From Takakia lepidozioides (lineage: Eukaryota > Streptophyta > Takakiopsida > Takakiales > Takakiaceae): a DNA stretch of 64,000 bases. Made by a program: the position numbers and the translations under genes. Location: the NCBI GenBank assembly GCA_030704615.1, contig CM060731.1, positions 41,974,001-42,038,000 of the forward strand, written 5' to 3'. A model generated the notes under the pieces. The model saw only the letters and a program-made list of their open reading frames with translations, was not told the DNA's origin and did not search any database. Within the stretch, counting starts at the first letter, position 1, and the number at the start of each line of letters is the position of its first letter. Positions 21,783 through 35,027 of the stretch are shown in pieces.

Positions 21783-24365
21783 GGGTTTAGCATGATCAAG
21801 GGAACTGCTGAAATAGTCGTAGTTCTGGAGGACCGACAGGGAGCTCCTTTGTGGTGAGACTTCACCAACTCAATTAATGTGGGTGATCTCTCCTAAGCTT
21901 TCGGGTGATGTGATCAAAGTGTCAATTCCAGAAGACAAGCTTTTGAAGAAGCAAATGCCCATGGTGGTTCGCGACTGATGCTTCAATGCTATTTGCGACC
22001 AGTTTACATCATGATGATGGAAAAAAAGTCTTGTTATCAATCCAACTGCTGATTTCTCAACTAGGCATGCTCTCATTGACTGGTTTGTGGTAAGCCAGAG
22101 CCTGATTTTCAGATCTATCACTCTGCTCATGCACCTTTGCTCTAGCTAATATAGCATTCATAGTTAGGATGGGTTTATCTCATCTAATGCTGGTTGAACT
22201 GCTGCTCTTATCAGGGTTTCCTCATGTGGGGTAATGGGAGGTCCAGTTAGCAACTTGACACTCCCTTTGAGTACTGTATGGGTGATGTATGTGCATAAGT
22301 TGTGCCATGACGTAGGCATGTTGGAGGCAAAGGATTTCTTACTAGGCTGTTGGTTCTGCAGGTTCTGAAGAGTTGGCTGTCGATTGAGGTCCATATACCT
22401 TGGAGAGTGGAGAGCCATCTATGGTTGTCTGATTAGTTTATATCTGCATGTTCATCTTAAGAGATCTGTCCTTGGTTAGTGTTGTAGGCTTTATTAACTC
22501 CTAGAGTAAGACAGCTGCTCTGCTAGCGGCGGTGTATCATAGTGATGATTTGGCCCTGCCTTACCAGTGACATGGTTATTGTCATGGCATGGCTGGGCCT
22601 GTCTCTTTTTACCGGGTTGATAGAAACCCTTCTTCAAGTTAAGAGGTTGCGTCTCATTCCCTCCAAATGAGTTTTTACTTTTTAAAGTCAGGAAGTGCTT
22701 CAGCATTCTATGTATGTGTACTTACCTAGTGTAGATTGCCAGTGAAGGAAATGGTTGCTGGTTTATGTGCTCTCCAGTTGCCCCTTGTTTCACTTATGGG
22801 GGTGAAACACATAGTTGATATTATAGTGCCATATATATTTCATTCCATGGATTGTGCAGAGACCTTTGCAGTAAGAACCCGAGACACATCTGAGCAATGT
22901 AGAGCCATGAGCATTTTAAGGATGATTCCAAAGTCATTACAACTGTTCTGTTTGTGTGCCAAAGTTTAAATGATCATGTGCCTTGATACCTTGTACAACT
23001 ATGTCGAAGCTGTTACCACATTGAAGATGGGCACGGTAGTTGATATATATGGGCACTGAGTACAGGCTCAAAAACATACTGAAATATGACACCGCAGCTG
23101 GGCAGCAATTCAATTTAGAGTTGTGGAGACTCTGGCTTTTTTAGGCCTTCCATCTGAACCTTTAATTTCTTCATGTTGACCCTTCTCTTCATCAACTGTG
23201 CATAACAATGGAATTGACAGCAGTCTAAGTAATCAGAAACAACCAGTTGACCCTCAAAGAATGCACATTTGGCTTGAGAAGATGAGATTAAATTGACCAA
23301 AAAGAATGTATGTAACTAGTCCATAGTAAGCAGCACTTTGGAACATCTGACTGACCAGTGGAAAAATAACCACCTTCTTGGCCTGATTGATCAAACCTTA
23401 CACTCTTTCCGTTTACAAACTTGCAGGACCTGTGCTCTCTCGACAGTTCAACAGATTTCCCTCCATCTGCTTCTCATGAACAATTGGCCTCTTGGAGTGC
23501 GGCTACAGGAGGCACTACAGGAGGAGGCCAAATGTTCAGAGTGACAAATATATTAACACTTTGTGCAGTTGGTCTGAACCAATAGAATTCCAGATCGAGT
23601 GGACAAGTATGAAGGGCTTAACTGCCCAGAACAGATGCAGGAACACTGTGAGCAGCGGTTGTAAATAATCAGACCTTATAAACAAGGCACAGCTCCAAGA
23701 GCTCCTGCACCTGCATTTTGTTCTGCCTCAGTGCCTCAGCCTGTCATTTGTCCTGGCCGACCAACAGTAGATGTGCAATCGCAGTTGAAGACATCAACAT
23801 GAGCTTGCCTCTTTTGATACTTACAACATAAGACAGAATTTATTTCTCAAAGACATGGAGACACTGAATTAAAATCTTTGGAAGAGGATTAAAGAAAATA
23901 ACAACTGAACAGACTTCAAAACTGTCCTGCAGCAGCATTGGTGGCAGCAATTTGCTGTTATGCTGTTCATCCACATGTATGAAACAGCTATCACCTTTGA
24001 GAAATTCCATATGCATCATCAGCCCCTACCCATAATGATGGACCTAGTTGTCTACCCATCTTGATGTCACCAATATGTCCTAGAGCTTTCTACCCATCTT
24101 CAAAGTCTGGCAACACCTTTCTACTGTAAACTTGCTGCATCGTAATACTGTAGACTATCATTGCCAGATGATGATCACCAGAAAATGCAGCACTACGTCA
24201 ACTCTACTCTTTGTTACAACCAGTGGCAGATGATGACCTCTTCACCCTCATGTTTGTAGTGTTTGTAGTATATCCTTCACTCCATTTCATTTCTCTTTCC
24301 TCAATAAAAATCATTGAGCTGTGATCTCAACGTCGACAACTCTGCAACCTGCAACATTGCTCGTC
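21783..24365. other. Intergenic between ARMC8 and the PPR gene
   Basis: No protein family or RNA gene is recognised on either strand. The genes converge here, so both 3' untranslated regions lie within it. Confidence 0.5.
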
Positions 24366-26588
24366 TCACCAGTAGTCCCCACAAGAACAAGCCCCGTCTT
24401 CAAAGTGGTGAAAGCGGTTGGCATCCCGTACAACAACTGCTCGTCTGACAATCTTTGAGATGAACTTGGTGGCGGTGTGGCAGTCACCACACACCCGAAG
24501 GTTCTTGGTGATATGTAATAGCGTCCCAGGGGGCGTGCTGATGAGCCCAAAAGAAATTGCCAGCTTCTCACTGTGGTGGCAGAGAGAAAACTCCTTTGTT
24601 TCCTCCTCCACATCATGTAATACAAAGCGTGTGTCAGGCACGTACCCGGCCTCCTTCATCAACCCAAACAGTGTGTTGAGCTGAACATGGATTTCCTCAA
24701 TTCGTGGATGCAATCTGTCTTGTACAACAAATGTGTGCACCTGGTTGTCGACCTCAATGCAGCACCACCCTGGCTCCTTTCTGATACCTCTGTCCTCCAT
24801 TAATCTTCTCACCTTTGCTCTATCATCCCACCTGCCAGCTGCTGCATAGATGTTTGAAAGCAGCACATAAGTTGGAGCATGCTGTGGATCCCACTTCAGA
24901 AGGCACTTTGCTGCACGTTCAGCTACCACCACGTCGCCGTGAATTCTACAGGCCGCAAGCAAGGCTCCCCAAACCAAAGCACCTGGTGCTAATGGCATGT
25001 TGTTTATGAAGCTTTCTGCTTCAAGTAATCGCCCAGCACGGCCAAGAAGGTCCACCATGCAGCCGAAATGCTCCACTGTAGGGGCCACGCCATGATCTGG
25101 ATTCATAGCGTCGAAATAGTGATGGCCTTCATCCACTAGGCCCATGTGGCTACAAGCAGAGAGAAGGCATACGAAGGTAACACCATTTGGCTTGAAGCCT
25201 TCCTGTTGCATTTGTTCAAATGACTGGAGGGCCTCCCGACCACATCCATGTTGACCATATCCTGCTATCATTGTACTCCATGAAACCACATCTCGCTGAG
25301 CCATACTGTCAAACACTAGACGTGCATCCTTCATGCTCCCACACTTGGAATACATATCAATAAGGGCAGTCTCCAAGATTCTATTTGGCACAATTCGAGC
25401 TTTAATAATGTCCACATGGACCTCAAGACCCTTTTCCAGAGCTGCCAGGCTGGCACACGCATTGACAATGCAAATGAAAGTAACGCTATTGGGCATCATT
25501 CCGTGGTGCTGCATTTGCTTGTAGACCTCCAAAGCCTCTCTACCACACCCATGCTGAGCATATCCTGAGATCATTGCACTCCATGCCACCACATCTCGTT
25601 GAGCCATATTGTCAAACACTCTACGTGCATCCTTAATGCTCCCACATTTGGCATACATGTCAACAAGCGCAGTCTCTAGAATGATACTTGGCGCAATTCC
25701 AGCTTTTCTGATGTCAGCGTGAACCTCTTTGCCCTTATCCAGGGATGTTAGGCTTGCACACACATTGAGAACACAACTGAATGTGACCTTGTTGGGGGTC
25801 ACCCCTTCCTGTATCATTTGCTCATAGGTCTCCAAGGCTTCTCTACCCCACCCCTGCTGAGCATATCCTGCAATCATTGCACTCCATGATACAACATTTC
25901 TTTCAGCCATATGGGCGAACAGTTGTTGTGCATCCTTTATGCTTCCACATTTGGCATACATGTCAACAAGGGCAGTCTCCAGATTTATATCTGACACAAT
26001 TCCAGCTTTTGTGATGTCAGAGTGGACCTCTTTGCCCTTTTCCAGTGCTGTCAGGCTGGCACAAGCATTAACAACGCAAATGAACGTGACTCTGTTCGGT
26101 ATCACCCCTTCCCGTCGCATTCGCTCATAGATCTGCAGAGCCTCCCTCCCACACCCATGCTTGGCATATCCTGCTATCATTATATTCCAGGTAAACATAT
26201 CCCGTTCAGGCATATTCTCAAACACTTGACGTGCATCCACCACGCTCCCACACTTTGCGTACATGTTGATGAGGCTGTTGAGTAAAAAGATATTGGGCTG
26301 GAATTTGCTTTGTATAATGTGGTTGTGCACCCGCCTTCCCTCTGCTAGGCCTTTCATCTTGATACACTCTTGCAATAGACTGACATAAATATTGGAGTCT
26401 GCCGGAATGCCTCTTTGGTTCAAAATGTGCAGCACCTCTTTCATTTGTCCTGCCTTACATAGTGTCCTCACATCCCTACAGGTGGGAAAAGAAGTCTTGT
26501 TGACTCCGTCTCTTGGTCCCCTTTCAAAATCAGGGCCCATGGTGGAGGTGACTGATCGAAGCAACTGTGCCTGATTCCATTCTGCCAT
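24366..26588 (-). CDS. Intronless PPR protein of the PLS-DYW class, organelle RNA editing factor
   Basis: The frame is 740 residues without introns. Residues about 40-560 are tandem PPR motifs of the P, L and S types. Four of the blocks are very similar to each other (each with LETALVDMYAKCGS or a variant and SWSAMIAGYAQ-like ends), pointing to internal duplication. E and E+ motifs follow, then a full DYW domain ending in GACSCGDYW at the C terminus. The deaminase zinc site is complete: HSE at 672-674 and CGDC at 700-703. DYW PPR proteins bind one organelle RNA site through the repeats and convert C to U. The N terminus shows no clear transit peptide, so chloroplast or mitochondrion cannot be chosen. 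Lack of introns is usual for this expanded plant family. Confidence 0.96.
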   Translation of the reverse strand: MAEWNQAQLLRSVTSTMGPDFERGPRDGVNKTSFPTCRDVRTLCKAGQMKEVLHILNQRGIPADSNIYVSLLQECIKMKGLAEGRRVHNHIIQSKFQPNIFLLNSLINMYAKCGSVVDARQVFENMPERDMFTWNIMIAGYAKHGCGREALQIYERMRREGVIPNRVTFICVVNACASLTALEKGKEVHSDITKAGIVSDINLETALVDMYAKCGSIKDAQQLFAHMAERNVVSWSAMIAGYAQQGWGREALETYEQMIQEGVTPNKVTFSCVLNVCASLTSLDKGKEVHADIRKAGIAPSIILETALVDMYAKCGSIKDARRVFDNMAQRDVVAWSAMISGYAQHGCGREALEVYKQMQHHGMMPNSVTFICIVNACASLAALEKGLEVHVDIIKARIVPNRILETALIDMYSKCGSMKDARLVFDSMAQRDVVSWSTMIAGYGQHGCGREALQSFEQMQQEGFKPNGVTFVCLLSACSHMGLVDEGHHYFDAMNPDHGVAPTVEHFGCMVDLLGRAGRLLEAESFINNMPLAPGALVWGALLAACRIHGDVVVAERAAKCLLKWDPQHAPTYVLLSNIYAAAGRWDDRAKVRRLMEDRGIRKEPGWCCIEVDNQVHTFVVQDRLHPRIEEIHVQLNTLFGLMKEAGYVPDTRFVLHDVEEETKEFSLCHHSEKLAISFGLISTPPGTLLHITKNLRVCGDCHTATKFISKIVRRAVVVRDANRFHHFEDGACSCGDYW

Positions 26589-29500
26589 CCTGCATTACTC
26601 AAGGCCAAAGTTACAGAGTTACAAAACTTCTGCAGTCACCTACTTTGACATTGATTCTACCTGTTTTAGCTGCGACACTCATCAAAACAACACCAGTTAT
26701 ATTCTCGATCTGAAGCTCCATGGCAAAAATTGATACAAAATCCAACAGATTGTGCACGACCTTGTATCGTGGCAAACACTTCTGCCTTCACCCTAGGAGG
26801 GTTCGACCAATCCTCCATCCAGATAACCTCCTTTGTGCGCTTATGTCGGATTTCCGGGGATCTTGGACTTTTCTGAGGAAACCAGGAGCATTCAGGTGAG
26901 GCACGGCTACCGCTTCAACCACGGCCTCGGCCAACCACCACAGCTCCGAGCATCTTTCACAAAAACAGGAAAGGCCTGATTCCACGAGGAAGAACATGTA
27001 GGAAAAGCAACTTAACAACAGATTTTTCGGGAAAATCACAAAGACCATAGTCACTGTCAAAACAACTCGAGATACACTCCAGCCCACAACCATCGTCATC
27101 GATACCCTCCAAGAATTTCCAGAAAATTCAAATTGGAAGTTCTGCATGCTGAATGCAGATAGTCTCACCTTCTCAAGCCTCTGCCCTTCCTTCCTTGCGA
27201 GAGAGACGCAGTGGCCGCCAAGTCGTCCTGAGTTCAAACCCCGGCTGCTGCACTAAACAGTGGGCTCTGGTGAAATAATAAGAAATAATAATTAAAAACA
27301 AAACAAGTAAGAGGAGGAAAAAAACAAAAAACCAAAATCAAAAAACAAAAGGAGAAGAAAACAATGTGGCCGGCCCGGACGGCCGATGGATGTCTGAGAG
27401 GAATATTCTCGGACCAAGTAGGTCCCATAGACACCGTTGGTCGACACGTGGCCAAAACCGCCAACCTCGTTTAATGATAACCATGGATCTTGACGAGCGT
27501 GCATCCACGTACATAATCCACTCATATGGCAACACGTTTCCATAGCCATCTTCAAAATCTACAAATTAAAAACCGTATTTACTTTATTATAACTATTGGA
27601 TCATCAAATATATCAGCCGCCGTTTTGGGAACATGCGAACATTTCTGCCACTGGGACTCACATGGATGGATGAATTCTATCAACACTGCAGTTTGTGTAC
27701 ACCTGTACTGTACATGAATTCTCTACGGAGGTACATACTGGGTGTAGATATACGACATCCCCATACTTGGGTACCTACCTGCCTACGTAGGTCGGGAAAT
27801 GTCTATGATAGTTTACTATGTGATGCGCACATACATACATAAACACATACATACCTTAGAACATTCTAGAATTAGTCTTCAGGGTAAGACTCTGCATTCA
27901 CTTTGTTACTTTATCTTTTGCGGGGTCGTAGCCGCTTGAGTAATTTCGTTAACTGTGAGACATGAAAATAATAATTGGAATATATTAAAAAAAGAAAAAA
28001 AGAAAAAGAAAAGGGACAGAGGCCAGAAATCCAAATTATAATAAAAACTTTCTGTAGGTAGTATATATTACTCTTAGATTTGTTTTAAGAAATTGTTTAG
28101 ATTGAAATACGAAAAAGATATTTATAAGCGAAAGGGAGGCGTCGGAGCCGCCTTGTAATCTCTATTGAAAAATATCCCCTGTTCAAAAAAATAAAAAATA
28201 AAAACATTAAAACAAAATGAAAAGTTTAGAAAATTAATATAGAAATAATGTAAAAATATAAACATGATATACACGGGAACATGGTAACATAGCAATTGCA
28301 CGACACTTCAAATCTGGAACAGGTTGAAGAATCTAGCCGTGGCGTGAATGACAAACATCCATTACCATGGACGGATGACTACTATTCATCCATCAGGCCA
28401 TGTGGCCGTTGCCGCCAGTTGAAACGGTCCGCCGGCACTAACCGGTGACTTCCCGTCGGCGCCGGCTACGTGACCGGCGACAAACTGTCAGGTTACCGGC
28501 GGTGAGCAGCGAGGTGTATAAATGCGGCTGACCGTGGTCGAATCTCGCCGCGTTTAGTTTGAACGTGTGCCCCACGCAACCGGCTGCTCCGGTCCATCTA
28601 ACCACGGGTGACATTCCCAACTGCAGAGGCTGGGTCGGGGGGACCCGGGGTTCAAATCCGCATACGCACGCTGCTGACTGTATATCCGGATAGCGCGTAC
28701 CTTACCTACCTACGTGATTCATTACTGCTGCGTATTAGGGACACGTGTTGGTCCCGTGTTGGACCGCGGCTGTAGAGGGATGGCGTAAGTACGTATTGAG
28801 AGCGCATGACCGACCGTATAGCCCGTGGGCGTACGACCCGGTCCTTGAGTGGACGCGAGCGTGGTGAAGAAAACGCTAGAAGGCCTGCTTCCTCGTCCGC
28901 TTCCTTGGATTGATCGTCGTGGTCTGCAAGGCATTCAAGGGGTGCAATTGTGAGAGAGGAGTGATCGGGGAGGGATTGAAGGGAGAGATGGTAGCAATGG
29001 CCGGGCTGTGAATGAGGACCGACTGCCTTGGCTCTGCCGTTGCGTTGTCGTTTCTTTCAGTCTCCTCCTGCCAGGGCTTGTGTGTGCAGAGAAATGGCGA
29101 GGTTGAATTCTTTCGCAAAAAATGTGTGAGGGGTGAAATGTGATTGTTAGCCGTAACAGCTGCTGAGCTTTGCTTGCAGCTGCCTGTCTGCCTGTCTGTC
29201 TGTGTATAGTGTATATACAGTGTATGATATGGTTGACGATTGTCTTGGTGTCTGAAATGTTAATGTCGTAGGGACAAGATCATCAGCGAGAAGTGGAGTG
29301 GAGTTCCTCTTACGTTTCTCTATATCTGGTGACCGATCTGCGTGCAGAGTCGAACCATGGAGTGCTTGTGAATCTTAGTATGATCAGATTTAAAATCTTG
29401 CTGTGTATGTTGTCTGTGCTTGCTCAAACCACCTCTGTGGTCGAGTACCCGGCATATCGCGCTCGTTAGTGGAATGTGGAGCCCTAGGTGTGGTGTAGAT

Positions 29501-29623
29501 TGAGAGATTAAGGCACAAGGCGGGTGCCGTGGTCCATCGATAGGGTAATTCTGTCAGTGCTGCTGCAGAGGGAGAGGTATTTGGGCCTGCGTATCATCAG
29601 GTGTGACTTTGAGACTTGCAACA
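26589..29623. other. Intergenic between the PPR gene and PI4K-gamma
   Basis: No gene is recognised. The shared upstream region serves two divergent genes. It holds a short LINE-tail copy on the + strand (about 28100-28205, ending cccctgttc plus A-rich) and another A-rich, tail-like stretch on the - strand near 27990-28060. B-box-like phrases at 27229 and 28650 lack partner A boxes. A TATA-like tgtataaatg is at 28515. Confidence 0.45.
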
Positions 29624-31736
29624 ATGGCGGCTTCAGGGCTTCTTCTGAACCCGGCAGAAGTTGATGCGGTTTACTCACCCGTCAATTTCCATGGGGCTAT
29701 GCCGGCCGTGCAAGCCATTCAGATCTACCTAGCGACGCTTGGAACAAACAGTTCTGTGATACCTATGAGAGTCTTGAGCTCTGACACAATTGCGTCTGTA
29801 AAGATGCGAATCCAAGCATACAAAGGTTTCTACACCAAGCAACAGAGACTGGTGTATGGGGGTCGAGAGCTTACTCGGGATGACCGCTTGATAAAGGATT
29901 ATGGTGTGAGCAATGGTGAAGTGCTGCATTTGGTTCTGCGCTTGTCGGAACTGGTGGATGTCACTGTGAAGACTGCGGATGGAAGAGAGTATTTGTTTAA
30001 GGTTGAGCGGTCAAGATGTGTGAGAGATCTGAAGAAGCGCATTTCCGATAAAGAGGGTGGCTTGGCCTTGGATCAACAACAGTTGGTTTTGAGAGGGAAG
30101 AATCTCGAAGACCGGAGGCTAATTGATGACCTTTCACTACAGGATGATGCTGCGGTTCATCTCGTAGTACGGAGAACAGCGAAACTGCGGACAAGATGTG
30201 TAGGCAAAGAGGTGGAGCTGTCGGTGACCGCAGACGAGATAGATTTTATCCGTGAAAGCCTAGTTTCTGTGGTTGTTGAGGAGCTCCCGCCTTCCCTCTC
30301 CCCTCCTGAGGATGCAGGGCTTGTTTCTCATGCTCAGCAACACTTACAGGCCTTGGTGTCTTCAAAGTTGAATTATGAAGGCCGTCTTGTCGACCGTACA
30401 GAAATTAGGCAGGAGCATGTTACAGAGTATTTAGCAGGTATTTTAGAGCCCGCCAGCAGCATTTTGAGGTTTGATATTCCTGATGTCCTGGTAGATATGC
30501 TGGCACAAGCTAAAGCTGGCCTTCAGGGTGGACATTCCCCTGTTTTGTCATCAGAGGGATCTGGAGGGGCTTATTTTTTGATGAGTCCGTATGGCTTTGA
30601 TAGTGTAGCAATCTTCAAGCCAGTGGATGAGGAGCCTATGGCTGTGAATAACCCTAGAGGTTTGTGCGAGGCGTCCAGAGGGGAAGGTCTTAAGAAAGGT
30701 ACCCGTGTCGGCGAAGGTGCCATGAGGGAGGTAGCGGCAATTATTTTGGATCATCCTACGGGGGGCCGCAGGTCTGTAGTTGGAAAGGACCGGCAAGGTT
30801 TTTCAGGCGTTCCTCCGACAATGATGGTGCGTTGCTCCCACAAGGCCTTCAATTACTCTGCGGAAAATTGGAATTTTCCTAGGAAGAGTAAGCTTGGCTC
30901 GCTTCAGCAGTTCGTACCTGCCTTCAGTAACTGCGCAGATATGGGGCCTGCGAGCTTTCCTGTCGATGAAGTTCATAAGATTCGCAGGTGGTCCCGACAT
31001 GAGACTTGGCTACACGGACCAGAAAAATGGTTGGGGATATTTTGGCTGCAAAGAAGAGACAATTGCAGCGTTTTGTTGTGAAGCTGGGTCCCAAACGATC
31101 ATGGTTTTGACTGGCCTGGCCAGGAAAAGGTTGGACACTTTCCCCCTTGCAACCATGTAATCTTTGCTTGCAATGGTTTTCGAGAATTGAGGTTCCAGCC
31201 TGGATTGTGTGTGTGCGTGTGATGTGAAGAGCTGATTTTTTGGAAAAGCATGGATAGTGTACGAACCTTGTGGGAGGTTCAGATTGTGGCCTGTTGGTGA
31301 ATGCCGAATAGGGAATGCAAGAGCAGCGCACCATTAGCTTATTTCTCTACTGTGTGTGCAGTTTGAAGATTGCACTTTTGAGTGGCTCTATTGGCCCCAA
31401 GCTCATGTCCCATTTCAGACATCAACCTTGAAATATATTGCAACACTGGATGCGGAACAGGATATTGCAATTCTTAGGCAGCATGGTTGGTCACTGCGCT
31501 CTGCTTGTTCAAGGGTGTTTCGAATAGCAACAATGCTATTGAAGAAAGGTGCCGCAGCAGGTCTCACGCCCTTTGCTATTGGATCCATGATGTGTCGAGA
31601 ATCACTTAACTATAAGTCGACTATTGAGATAATGCTCGAGGAGGCTGAGGAGGTGGTGCTACCAGTATCAAGTGACCGTGAATTTATGGGAGCCCTTTCT
31701 GACATCATGGATCAGCATATCAGGAGGGTCAAGTGA
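29624..31736 (+). CDS. PI4KG: Phosphatidylinositol 4-kinase gamma type (UbDK), two ubiquitin-like domains, damaged catalytic loop
   Basis: ATG at 29624 lies in a strong context (acaATGGCG). Residues about 31-107 and 110-186 are two ubiquitin-like domains (RLVYGGRELTRDDRLI; QLVLRGKNLEDRRLIDD). The PI3/4K-like catalytic part begins near residue 310 with VAIFKPVDEEP, the nucleotide-binding lysine block, and runs to FPVDEVHKI. From about 30990 to 31130 the reading frame breaks: DMRLGYTD and then ILAAKK appear in other frames, and a DHG-like motif near 31098 is distorted. A second exon (31362-31736) resumes with FEDCTFEWLYWPQA, as expected. Plant type II PI4K-gamma proteins often act as protein kinases and bind the proteasome subunit RPN10. 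The lesions hit catalytic-loop residues, so either the gene is dead or the assembly has errors here. Confidence 0.85.
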
Positions 31737-32905
31737 GCTGTAATGCATTGTAATTGTATGTGCATAGGTGGAAAATGATACAGACCTTTAGGAGATAGCT
31801 CTGGGAAGAGACATGGCCTAAGAACTTTTAATTCGGCAGTTCCCACACCCGACTCTTTTCCTTGGAACTCTTGTGCATTCAGTTCTCTAAATACCTGTCT
31901 GCTTCAAGGATAAACTCTGGAGAGCTGTGGGAAGATACGTTTGGAAAGCTTGTATAGCTGTAGTGCATTTTGACTTTCTGTATCTTCTAACTGTTACCCA
32001 AGTCATGTAATGTGAGGCATTTTGTCCCCTAGTTGAAGCTGTGGGGAAATCTGTCCTCAACCTGGCAAACTATTCAAGAGATGAATGTCTGCCGCCCTGG
32101 TTATTTTTGTATTTTGTCTTAACACGGATGATTTTTAGATTCACCTAGTGCTTGTTGCAATATGTTTTTGGTGGTTGTGTCAGAGAGTTTGGAAGCTTCC
32201 CTGTCTTGAACTTATATTTGCATTGGATGCCAGCATGGTTCTCCAGCGCCACAATACTAGAGTTTGGGACTGCTATGCCCTATTCAGCAGGGTTCTTATA
32301 TTAGAGGGAGCTTCCTCGATGTTACCAGTGCTTCTGTGGATATACTTAGTAGAGGTGTCTTATTGGCAGTCCAAGTTTGAAGTTGAGCTTTTGGTAATTT
32401 CTTTCGGATTAATCACATAACCTATGGAACTATTAAGCATCTCATGTAGCACATGGAAAGGTTACTCACTTCACCCTACATGTACAACATGGTTCCAGCC
32501 CCTGGACTCACCTGGTAGGGAGCTCTACATGCATGATACCTGGTGAGTGTCTCCCATATATGCTACCTCCTCTCCTTTCTTGTCTTGTACCTCGTCATGG
32601 GCACCTGCCAAGTTTGAACAGTACTTTTGCAGCAGCCAACCCTCTATGTAAGTACTGAACTGATCTGGGATAGAAGTGGCATCTCCTCCTGAAACCCAAA
32701 TTCGAGCACAGCCTTGAGCAGGGGACTGTGTTGCTTCTTCTACAAGACATATTTGGTCTACTTCTTAAGTGTGTGTTTGGTATATGTTTACCCGCCCCAT
32801 GCCTGTCCTGTGAACAAAATGTTGAAAGAGGAAGTGAAAGCCCTCAGAGACTGAAACCAATGCTGCCTAGTAACTACTGCAGTTCTGCTTCAGCATTAAC
32901 CCCCC

Positions 32906-32942
<37 letters not shown>

Positions 32943-33424
32943 GCATGGGTCTTGGTTCTCTATTAGGCCACCTCCTCTCTCTCATAGAAAGCTTGGACTG
33001 AAGACCAGCTGCTCACTACAACGCAGGTAAGTAAGAGGAGTTGGAGGTGTATAGAGAGTGGAAGACAGTAGGGGCACTAAAAGTAGTAATAGGCATTGGG
33101 GGATCCATTCCATGAGATAATATAGGACGTGGCCTTTTGCCTGCTTCTTATCCCAACACCGCATGTATGGACGCCAGTGCAGGCAACCCGGGTGGCAATC
33201 TGTGTCATGGCCTGCCTAACTCTCCCCCACCGTCTCTCTTGATGCAAAGAGGTCGGGGAGTGTTGGGAGGGAAGACGAGGTGATGTTTATGTCACAACTT
33301 GTCTCAGGATGACAGACTGCACGTTCTTGGAAGCGTCTTGTTGTTGAGCTGCTCCAATTTCATGTATTGGGGTGTGCGGAGAGAGTTTCCCAGATGATAG
33401 TGGAGTACTAAAGAGTGCAAGGGC
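31737..33424. other. Intergenic between PI4K-gamma and the SPD1-like gene
   Basis: No gene is recognised. A (CT)n(CA)n microsatellite lies at 32906-32941. Confidence 0.5.
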
Positions 33425-34962
33425 ATGGGGTCTGTGGCGACGTTGAAGCTGTGGAGGACTGGTTTGTCTTCGTCACATTGTGCAGACTCTTCTTCATCAT
33501 CACCCAAGTTTTGGTTTCCCGGAAGGCCGGGCTCCCCCTGTTTGGATCACCCTTGTTTGTCAGTTTGTAATGCGGTTTCCTCCCATCTAACAAGCTCAAA
33601 AGCACACTCTTATTCATCGTGTGGGAGAGAAGCTTGTTTTGAGTATGCGGCAAAAAATCTGTGTCCATTCTCGGTTAAAGAGGCGCAAATTTTGCGGGGT
33701 CTTGTGTGCAAGGCAACTACGGGAAAGTCTGGCAATGTGGCGATAGATTCACTGGCTGTGGACTCCAATGCATCGGTGGTTGAGTCAGATAGCTCCCACC
33801 TGGGCTCGCCCTCTTCCATATGGGAGGAGAGAGATGGAAAACCGCTGGTATTGAATGATGAGCTATCTCGGCTGTTGGTGTTGGTGCCGAGGCACATAAG
33901 CGAGAGGCTAGTGGAACATCCCGAGATTGCGCAATTGGTAGAGATTGTCCTCGACCTGGGGCGCTGTCCAAGGGCCCGCTTTCCATCTGGGGATTGGTCC
34001 ATCTCTGAGAACCTGGTCACAGCTGGGGACCTTGAACATGCAGTCTCTCTGGTACTTACCCGCCCGTGCTCTGATCTGGGCTTGTTGGTCGCATTGGATT
34101 TTGTACCTCACACACTCATATTGGACGGGGATGTTGTGTGCATTCTTTCAGGACCAGTTGGAATTGGCTTTAGAATCTCTTATATCCATTTTCCGATCCT
34201 GTTTCAGCCCCGGAATTTCGGGGAGTCTGTCTTCTTTGCCTAGGCACACCAGACCATCAGACGACATCCCCAAGCTTCACATGGGTCCATTTTTCTCTGT
34301 AGGCCCCTCCATTGTTTGGCATCTCTTCCCTGTATGCCGAGATATGAATGAGAAACCGTACTTCAGTGTTCTCCATCGTGGTTGGTGTAGGTGGGAGAGT
34401 TTGCCGACGATAACCGGGCTGGCATAGATCGCACACTGCATCGCGTAAGTGCGATTCGAAATCGAGGGGGGCGGATAGTGGGGCTTACATGCAGGGTTGG
34501 TCGTGCCATTTCAGGCAGTGCAGAGATGGTCCGTGACCTAGTCGCAAGCGGTGGTTCTCTGTTGCTCATGGGACCCCCTGGTGTTGGCAAGACTACAGCC
34601 ATCAGGTCTGCCCCCCATGCGTGCATTGACCTACACAATTGTTTTTTTCTCTGTATTCGGTGTTTGTATCTTCGTCTTTGACGGAGGGGAGAAGAGAAAA
34701 CCAAAAACAAGCATAATCAATAAGAACACCCATCCCCATAAGAGTACTTCCCTCTTGGGAGGTGCTAGAGTACAGTTGAGTGGGTGCCCATTTTGCTTTG
34801 CTGGGTCTTGCATGATCGAGCAATAATATGTTGCAGCAATGGCGGATCTCGCACATGCAATCTCGCACATGCGAATAAGGAAGTTGTGTAATGAGCAGGA
34901 AAGAAAGAAAAGTGCAGAGCTGTGAAAACAGAAATTATCAGATAATTGTTGCATAGTGCAAC

Positions 34963-35027
<65 letters not shown>

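Noticed and set aside
27200-27245. Possible tRNA or SINE from gagttcaaacccc
   Set aside because: The only A-box-like phrase is too close upstream, and no cloverleaf or tail is visible.
28630-28680. Possible tRNA from a ggttcaaatcc B-box
   Set aside because: The T-arm does not pair beyond two bases and no A box is at the right distance.
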